This document shows, one piece after another, positions 15,562-20,584 of a stretch of 20,584 nt of DNA. Positions within the stretch are counted from its first letter, which is position 1, and every line of letters begins with the position of its first letter. The position numbers and the translations under genes are program-made. The notes beneath the pieces are model-generated. The model worked only from the letters and a program-made list of their open reading frames with translations, made no database searches and was not told where the DNA came from. The DNA is from an uncultured Collinsella sp. (GTDB lineage Bacteria; Actinomycetota; Coriobacteriia; Coriobacteriales; Coriobacteriaceae), in NCBI GenBank assembly GCA_900543615.1, contig UQSC01000023.1:1-20584 (forward strand), written 5' to 3'.

Positions 15562-18500
15562 ATGGCGCAGGGGACGTTTGTGCAGGCGCTTCGTAAAGAG
15601 GCGGCGTTGAGCGGCACCTTTATGAAGGGGCGTTCGCTCATGCTCAACGGCGCCGTGCTGTCGATCGAGGACAGCGGCTCGCGCTTCTCCAAAAACGTGA
15701 CGGTTGAGGGCTCGGTGCGCGGTTCGCGCGGCGACCTGTACAAGACGCACGTGGCGCTCGACATGGACGAGCACGAGGTGATCGACTACGACTGCGATTG
15801 CCCCGCCGCCTATCGTTACCCCGGTATGTGCAAGCACGCTATTGCCACGGCTCTGGCGTATTTGGATGCCAGCGGCGCCGAGCCCGTCGAAGGTTTGCGC
15901 ACGCCGGTCCGCACGTTTACGGCGCAGCCGAAACAGCCCGCGCGCACCGCGCTCAAAGCGCCGGCCGTCAATCCCAACTTTCCCTTTCCGGTGCCCGTCC
16001 CCACGAGTCCCAGCCTCATGGCGGCGCTCTCCGATCTTTCGGACGCACGCATGGATGAGCTGGCGAGCATGCGCCGCAAGCTCGCCAGCAGTGTGGATCC
16101 CGATGCCCCCAAGGCGGTGTTGGAGCCCTCGCTGGTGCCGTACTACAATCCACTGTTTGCCGACCGCTTTAGCTGGGCGCTCGAGCTTCGCATTCGCTGT
16201 GGATCGGTGTCCTACGTGGTCAAGGACATCGACGGCATGGCCGATGCCTACGTGCGCGGCGGCACCTTCTCGTACGGCAAGAAGCTCACGTTTGTCCATA
16301 CGCCCGAAGCCTTCGAAGACGTGTCGACAAAGCTGCTCAACCTTGTCGTGACGACAGTTGCCTATCTCGATGACATCACAAGCTCGCGTTCGGCGTCGTA
16401 CGACTTTGCCCGCAGTGGTTTTGTCGCCGAGCGTCAGTTGCCGCTGTCCGAGCATAGCATCGTATATGTGCTGGACCTGCTGCGTGGCCAGACCATCTCC
16501 TTTGAGCCCGCCTGGTCGCGGGGGACGACGACGCATCGCACCTATGACGTGGCGGTTGAGATGCCTCCGGAAGGGGAGGACGAGGCGCTGTCTGAGCGCC
16601 CACCGCTCCTTGCCGCCAAAATCGCGCCGGCGGCTGGCGGCAGCTACGATCTACGCCTGCCGGCCGATGCATACTGCTTTGCTTCGGGCGACGTTGCCTA
16701 TCTGGTCGACACCCGCCGTGCGCGCCGCGCCGATGTAGCGTTTGCCCAGCATGCGGCGCCGTTCCTATCGCGCTTACTGCCCTGTCGCACGCCGATCCAT
16801 ATCGCTGTCGACCAGGTGGGGGAGTTCTGTCGTATGGCGCTGCCCATTTTGCGCGACTACACCGACCTTACCGCGCCCGCCGCGCTCGATACCGTGGCGC
16901 CCGAGCCGAGCTTTGCTATGGCGATCGGCGTCGACGATGGGCTTGTGACCTGCAAAATTACGGTTACCTACGGCGACTGGTCGGCAGATCTCTTTAGCCT
17001 GGGCGCTCCGGGCAGTCTCTTCGAAGAGCAACGCCCCGGCGTGCCGCCCCGCGACGAGGTGGCAGAGTTTCGCGTTATGGACACGGCGGCCCTATATTTC
17101 GACTTTTACGAGGGCGGTCTGGCGTTTGAGGAACGCGATGACGAGAGCTTGTTCTGCCTGCTGACCGAGGGCCTATCCGCCCTGTCCGAGCTTGGTGAGG
17201 TCATGCTCAGCGACCGTCTGCGCCAGATTTCGGTCCGCCCCGCGCCCAAGCTCTCGGTTCGTGCGACCGTCAAGAGCAATCTGCTCGATGTCGAGCTGGG
17301 CGCGAGCGGGCTTTCGGCCGCGGACCTTGCCGTCTATCTCGATTCGTACAAGCGCCATCAAACGTTTGCGCGCCTTACGTCCGGCGACATCATTCGCCTG
17401 GACGAGGGCGCTCGAGCCGCGTTTGGCCTCGCCGAGGACCTGGGCGTCGATGCCGTCGACCTGCTCGACGGCGTGTCGCTTTCCGCATCGAGCACCCTGT
17501 TCGTCGATAGCATGCTCGCGCGCACGCCCGCGCTCGAGGCCGATCGCGACGCTGCGTTCCGCCGTACCGTCGAGCGTCTGGACACGCTCGGCAAGATGGA
17601 CTTTACGGTGCCGGTCTCGCTCAAGGCAACGATGCGCGGCTACCAGGTCGACGGCTACCAGTGGCTTGGCTCGCTCGAACACCTGGGCCTTGGCGGCATC
17701 TTGGCCGACGATATGGGCCTGGGCAAAACGCTCCAGATGATCGCGCATATCCTGGCGCGCGTGGAGGCGGGGGACACTAAACCCACGCTTGTGGTGTGTC
17801 CCGCGTCGCTTGTGTACAACTGGACCGCCGAGCTGGAGCGCTTCGCCCCGTCGCTCGATGTGTGCGCCATTGTGGGCGCCAAGGCGCAGCGCCGCGTGCA
17901 GATCGCCGGCGTGGCCGAGCATAACGTGGTCGTGACGTCGTATGACCTTATGCGGCGCGATATCGACGAGTACGTCGAGCAGGACTTTGCCCGCGTGGTG
18001 CTCGATGAGGCCCAGTACATTAAAAACCCGCTCACCCAGGTGGCGCGCGCCGCAAAGCGCCTGCCTGCCGGCGTGCGCTTTGCCCTGACGGGCACGCCCA
18101 TCGAAAACCGCCTGTCCGAGCTCTGGAGCATCTTCGACTTTTTGATGCCGGGCCTGCTTGGCACTCGCGAGTCGTTTGCCAGACGCTTCGAAAGCCCGGT
18201 CGAGCATGCCGAGGGCGACAGTGCCGCTCGCCTGCAAGCGCTCGTGTCGCCGTTTGTGCTGCGCCGTGTCAAGGAAGACGTGGTGGCAGACCTGCCCGAG
18301 AAGATCGAGGATACGGTCATGGCGCAGCTCACCGGCGAGCAGCGCAAACTCTACCTGGCCAACCAGGACCGCATCGCCCAACAGGTGCAGCATCGCGAGG
18401 CATCCGAGTTTAAGAAAGACAAGCTCAAGGTGCTCGCCGAGCTCACCAAGCTGCGCCAGATCTGCTGCGACCCGCGTCTGCACTACGAGGATTACAAGGC

Positions 18501-19026
18501 GGGGAGCGCCAAACTCGATACGTGCATGGAGCTCGTGCACGGCGCACTCGACGGCGGGCATCGCATCCTGCTGTTCAGCCAGTTTACGGGTATGCTCGAT
18601 ATCATCGGTAAGCGCTTGGCCAAGGAGGACATCGCCTTCCTTAAGCTCACGGGCGCTTCGTCTAAGGAGAGCCGCGCCAAGATGGTCGCGCAGTTCCAAG
18701 CGGGCGAGGTTCCGATCTTTTTGATTTCGCTCAAGGCGGGCGGCGTGGGCCTTAACTTGACGGCTGCCGACGTGGTCATCCACTACGACCCGTGGTGGAA
18801 CGTGGCGGCGCAGGACCAAGCAACTGATCGTGCACACCGTATTGGCCAGCAGCATACCGTGACCGTGTACAAGCTCATCGCCAAGGACACGATCGAGGAA
18901 CGCATTATGCAGATGCAGGAGTCCAAGCGCGACTTGGTCAACAGCGTGCTCGGCGGCGACGGCATCTCGTCGGCGCTGTTTACCCGCGAGGATGTTCTGG
19001 CGCTGCTCGGCGGCGACGGGCGTTAA
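15562..19026 (+). CDS. SNF2-family DNA-dependent ATPase with N-terminal SWIM zinc finger
   Basis: This is a Swi2/Snf2-type double-stranded DNA translocase, probably remodelling protein-DNA complexes. It has 1154 residues from this ATG. The SWIM finger CxCx9CxH is at C78, C80, C90 and H92. A long unassigned central part (about 100-680) precedes the motor. Motor motifs are RGYQVDGYQWL, the Walker A DDMGLGKT (K722, T723), DEAQ (D815-Q818), LTGTPIENRLSELWSIFDF, LLFSQFTGML, and motif VI ATDRAHRIGQ (R1090, R1093). The start is chosen here, not at the GTG six codons earlier, because GGAGG (15552-15556) stands five bases before this ATG and would lie inside the longer version. It follows dnaE closely, so it may serve replication or collision clearance, but that is inference from position. 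Confidence 0.93.
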   Translation: MAQGTFVQALRKEAALSGTFMKGRSLMLNGAVLSIEDSGSRFSKNVTVEGSVRGSRGDLYKTHVALDMDEHEVIDYDCDCPAAYRYPGMCKHAIATALAYLDASGAEPVEGLRTPVRTFTAQPKQPARTALKAPAVNPNFPFPVPVPTSPSLMAALSDLSDARMDELASMRRKLASSVDPDAPKAVLEPSLVPYYNPLFADRFSWALELRIRCGSVSYVVKDIDGMADAYVRGGTFSYGKKLTFVHTPEAFEDVSTKLLNLVVTTVAYLDDITSSRSASYDFARSGFVAERQLPLSEHSIVYVLDLLRGQTISFEPAWSRGTTTHRTYDVAVEMPPEGEDEALSERPPLLAAKIAPAAGGSYDLRLPADAYCFASGDVAYLVDTRRARRADVAFAQHAAPFLSRLLPCRTPIHIAVDQVGEFCRMALPILRDYTDLTAPAALDTVAPEPSFAMAIGVDDGLVTCKITVTYGDWSADLFSLGAPGSLFEEQRPGVPPRDEVAEFRVMDTAALYFDFYEGGLAFEERDDESLFCLLTEGLSALSELGEVMLSDRLRQISVRPAPKLSVRATVKSNLLDVELGASGLSAADLAVYLDSYKRHQTFARLTSGDIIRLDEGARAAFGLAEDLGVDAVDLLDGVSLSASSTLFVDSMLARTPALEADRDAAFRRTVERLDTLGKMDFTVPVSLKATMRGYQVDGYQWLGSLEHLGLGGILADDMGLGKTLQMIAHILARVEAGDTKPTLVVCPASLVYNWTAELERFAPSLDVCAIVGAKAQRRVQIAGVAEHNVVVTSYDLMRRDIDEYVEQDFARVVLDEAQYIKNPLTQVARAAKRLPAGVRFALTGTPIENRLSELWSIFDFLMPGLLGTRESFARRFESPVEHAEGDSAARLQALVSPFVLRRVKEDVVADLPEKIEDTVMAQLTGEQRKLYLANQDRIAQQVQHREASEFKKDKLKVLAELTKLRQICCDPRLHYEDYKAGSAKLDTCMELVHGALDGGHRILLFSQFTGMLDIIGKRLAKEDIAFLKLTGASSKESRAKMVAQFQAGEVPIFLISLKAGGVGLNLTAADVVIHYDPWWNVAAQDQATDRAHRIGQQHTVTVYKLIAKDTIEERIMQMQESKRDLVNSVLGGDGISSALFTREDVLALLGGDGR

Positions 19027-19176
19027 CCCGCTCGGGTGAGGCCGCCAGGGCGGATAGCCCGCGCTGTCCCATCGTCCCCGCTCGTTATGTGTTCATTTGC
19101 AATGCCGTGGATGGTTTGTCTGCCTTTGGGCATAAGAACCATCAAGAACATTGGCACATCAGCAAAGGAGAACATC

Positions 19177-19539
19177 ATGGCGAAATTCTTTAAGGACCCC
19201 GACGGCAAGCTCATCGCCGCCCTTGGCGACGACGTTGCGACCCCTGCCGGTTGCACGGAACTGACTGCAAACACTGAGGACGCAGCGCACGAGAAGCACG
19301 TGCCTGTTGTCGAGACCGAGCGTGACGGTCACGTGATTCGCGCACGCGTTGGCTCGGTCGAGCACCCCAGCCTGCCCGAGCACTACATTGAGTGGATCGC
19401 CCTTGAGGCCGAGGGCCGCTTAGAGGTCCATTACCTTGAGCCCGGCATGAAACCCGCGACGTTTTTCGCGGGCGGCTCCAAGACCGGTACCGTCTATGCC
19501 TACTGCAACCTGCACGGGCTGTGGTCCGCGACATTCTAG
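19177..19539 (+). CDS. Superoxide reductase (desulfoferrodoxin/neelaredoxin family) lacking iron centre I
   Basis: This cytoplasmic non-heme iron enzyme reduces superoxide to hydrogen peroxide in anaerobes. It has 120 residues. Centre II ligands are visible in EKHVP (E39, K40, H41), HPSLPEH (H63, H69) and CNLHG (C110, H113), with the family spacings of 6 (His-His) and 3 (Cys-His). The N-terminal 38 residues resemble the desulforedoxin domain of 2Fe enzymes, but its four iron-binding cysteines are gone (KDPDGK in place of KCxxCG; only C26 is left). This matches the class III type described in Treponema pallidum. The start is ATG 19177, with AAAGGAG (19164-19170) six bases upstream; an earlier in-frame ATG at 19036 has no family match. 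A terminator follows at 19585. It needs an electron donor such as rubredoxin, not seen here. Confidence 0.93.
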   Translation: MAKFFKDPDGKLIAALGDDVATPAGCTELTANTEDAAHEKHVPVVETERDGHVIRARVGSVEHPSLPEHYIEWIALEAEGRLEVHYLEPGMKPATFFAGGSKTGTVYAYCNLHGLWSATF

Positions 19540-19584
19540 GAGCGCGCCCCCGCTCGGGGTATCATAGCTAGCATATGCACATGC

Positions 19585-19617
19585 AAGCGCCGGCTGCATT
19601 ATGCGGCCGGCGCTTTT
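19585..19617 (+). terminator. Rho-independent terminator after superoxide reductase
   Basis: AAGCGCCGGC (19585-19594) pairs perfectly with GCCGGCGCTT (19606-19615), and the loop can add GCA/TGC; four T residues (19614-19617) follow. It lies 45 bases after the stop codon and isolates the next gene. Confidence 0.88.
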
Positions 19618-19656
19618 ACTACGATTTCGATGGTTTACGACGGAAAGGGCTGGGCC

Positions 19657-20543
19657 ATGAAACTCGCGCTTGCACAAATCGATATGCGCCTGGGTGATAT
19701 TGAGGGCATTTGCGGCCGCATCGAGGACCAGGCTCGTCTGGCCCACGAGCGCGGGGCGCGCGTGCTGTGCGTTCCGGCTCCGCTCTTTATGGGCGCCATG
19801 CCCGGTGGCCTGGTGGGCGCTGCCGACTTTGAGCACGACGAGCTTGCCGGTTTGACTGGTGTCGCCGAGCGTATCCAGGAGCTTGACATGATCTGCATCG
19901 TGCCCGCGGCGGTTTCGTTTGAGGGCCAGCCGCTGCTCGACTACATGATGCTCAAGGACGGTCATGTGGTGCCGGCGCGTTCGAGCATTGCCCTGCAGCG
20001 TGGCGAGAACAACGACACACGTTGGGCGCCGCCGGTGTTCGACGTGGACGGCGTGCGCATCGCCGTGATTTTTGACTTGGACCGCGAACTCGAGATGTTG
20101 CCGACCGGTGTTGACCTCATTGCGTATTTCCAATTCAACGCGTTTGACATGACCGACCGTGAGACTGCCGCCATTGCCGCCGTTCGCAGCGGCGCCTACC
20201 GCAAGATCGCATCCAAGCGCAGCGTGTGGTTTGCCTGCATGGCGCCGGTCGGTGCCTTTGACGAGTCGGTGTATACCGGCGGTTCGTTTGTGCTCGACGA
20301 CTGCGGTCGCGTGGTGGCCCAGGCGCCGTGCTTTGAGGAGAGCCTGCTGGTTCAGGAGATTCAGCGCGGCGTGATGCTCGATGCCCTGGAGGATCACGAA
20401 CTGCCCGAGTTCCGTTCCGAGGAGTGGCTGTGGCAGGCGCTGGTGCTCGCCGTGCGCGACAACGCCCGAGCCCACGGTGCGTCGCGTACTGTGGTGGCAC
20501 TCGAGGGTGACTTGCCGTCGTCCCTGCTGGCGGCGCTGGCCGT
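19657..20543 (+). CDS. NadE-like protein with degenerate catalytic motifs, cut at contig end
   Basis: The first 295 codons of a protein built like glutamine-dependent NAD+ synthetase are visible. The nitrilase-like glutaminase domain opens with MKLALAQIDMRLGDIEG and keeps late family segments such as YTGGSFVLDDCGRVVAQAP (206-224). The synthetase domain begins near EEWLWQALVLAVRDNARAHG (255-274). The catalytic residues are missing: the Glu in the usual FPEL segment is A41 (VPAPL), no Lys occurs between residues 101 and 182 where the active lysine belongs, the nucleophile segment ICEDLW reads VIFDLD (F139 in place of Cys), and the ATP loop SGGxDS reads EGDLPS (283-288). The frame is fully open. 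GGAAAGG (19642-19648) eight bases upstream supports this ATG over the one at 19630. True bases end at 20543, where adapter begins. Most likely a pseudoenzyme paralogue of NadE. Confidence 0.85.
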
Positions 20544-20584
20544 CTGTCTCTTATACACATCTGACGCTGCCGACGAATAGCCTT
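20544..20584 (+). other. Sequencing adapter (Nextera mosaic end and read-1 adapter) at contig end
   Basis: CTGTCTCTTATACACATCT (20544-20562) is the Tn5 mosaic end used in Nextera libraries, followed by GACGCTGCCGACGA (20563-20576), the read-1 adapter. The last eight bases (20577-20584) have the length of an i5 index; I recall ATAGCCTT as the reverse complement of index S520, not verified. Translation gives the known artefact CLLYTSDAADE. These bases are not from the organism. Confidence 0.97.

Noticed and set aside
11694..15764. 1356-codon minus-strand open frame over dnaE
   Set aside because: It is in exact register with dnaE codons, has low-complexity His/Leu/Val/Gly-rich composition, no ribosome binding site and no family resemblance; it is a codon-bias shadow.
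17173..18855. 560-codon minus-strand open frame over the SNF2 gene
   Set aside because: Shadow of a gene with clear SNF2 motifs on the plus strand.
19036..19176. N-terminal extension of superoxide reductase from ATG 19036
   Set aside because: The extension has no family match and covers a strong ribosome binding site that serves ATG 19177.
20135..20560. Minus-strand open frame starting MCIRDR
   Set aside because: MCIRDR is the translation of the Nextera adapter on the opposite strand; an artefact.

Overview
The window is high-G+C bacterial chromosome. Gene content and protein style fit the Coriobacteriia, most likely Collinsella or a close relative; this is judged from resemblance, not a search. 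Coding is dense, with strong GGAGG-type ribosome binding sites. The codons TTA, CTA and TCA are almost avoided in the main genes, which is why very long antisense open frames lie over addAB, dnaE and the SNF2 gene. The last 41 bases are not genomic: they are Nextera library adapter plus an index-like 8-mer, so the right edge is an assembly end and the last gene is cut there.

Layout. (a) 1-2003: the 3'-truncated minus-strand cysK (cysteine synthase) lies back to back with a plus-strand Rrf2-family regulator that has an IscR-like cysteine cluster. A strong two-way terminator separates the regulator from a convergent small four-helix membrane protein (PF04020 type). (b) 2004-2680: a promoter-bearing intergenic region, a TrpR-like YerC/YecD regulator and a clear terminator. 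(c) 2812-9540: addB and addA, three bases apart, encode a two-nuclease recombinational repair helicase. (d) 9541-11729: a DUF3284-like gene, then a lower-G+C MFS transporter that looks acquired and is flanked by unassigned sequence. (e) 11730-19026: dnaE (replicative polymerase alpha subunit), then 28 bases later a SWIM zinc-finger SNF2 ATPase. (f) 19177-20543: a superoxide reductase that has lost its N-terminal rubredoxin-like iron site, a terminator, and the start of a NadE-like protein.

How the genes fit together. The core theme is DNA replication and repair (AddAB, DnaE, SNF2 ATPase), with sulfur/redox functions at both ends (CysK with an Fe-S-type regulator, and superoxide reductase). 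No CRISPR array, tRNA, rRNA, insertion sequence or obvious defence island is visible.

The most unusual item is the NadE-like protein at the right end. Its fold-level similarity to glutamine-dependent NAD synthetase is clear over both domains. The Glu, Lys and Cys of the glutaminase and the SGGxDS ATP loop of the synthetase are all replaced in an otherwise open frame, so it looks like a pseudoenzyme. Other departures worth checking are an AddB without a recognisable Walker A or a complete Fe-S signature, a DnaE with an insertion in its PHP domain and an altered fingers motif, and the reduced superoxide reductase.
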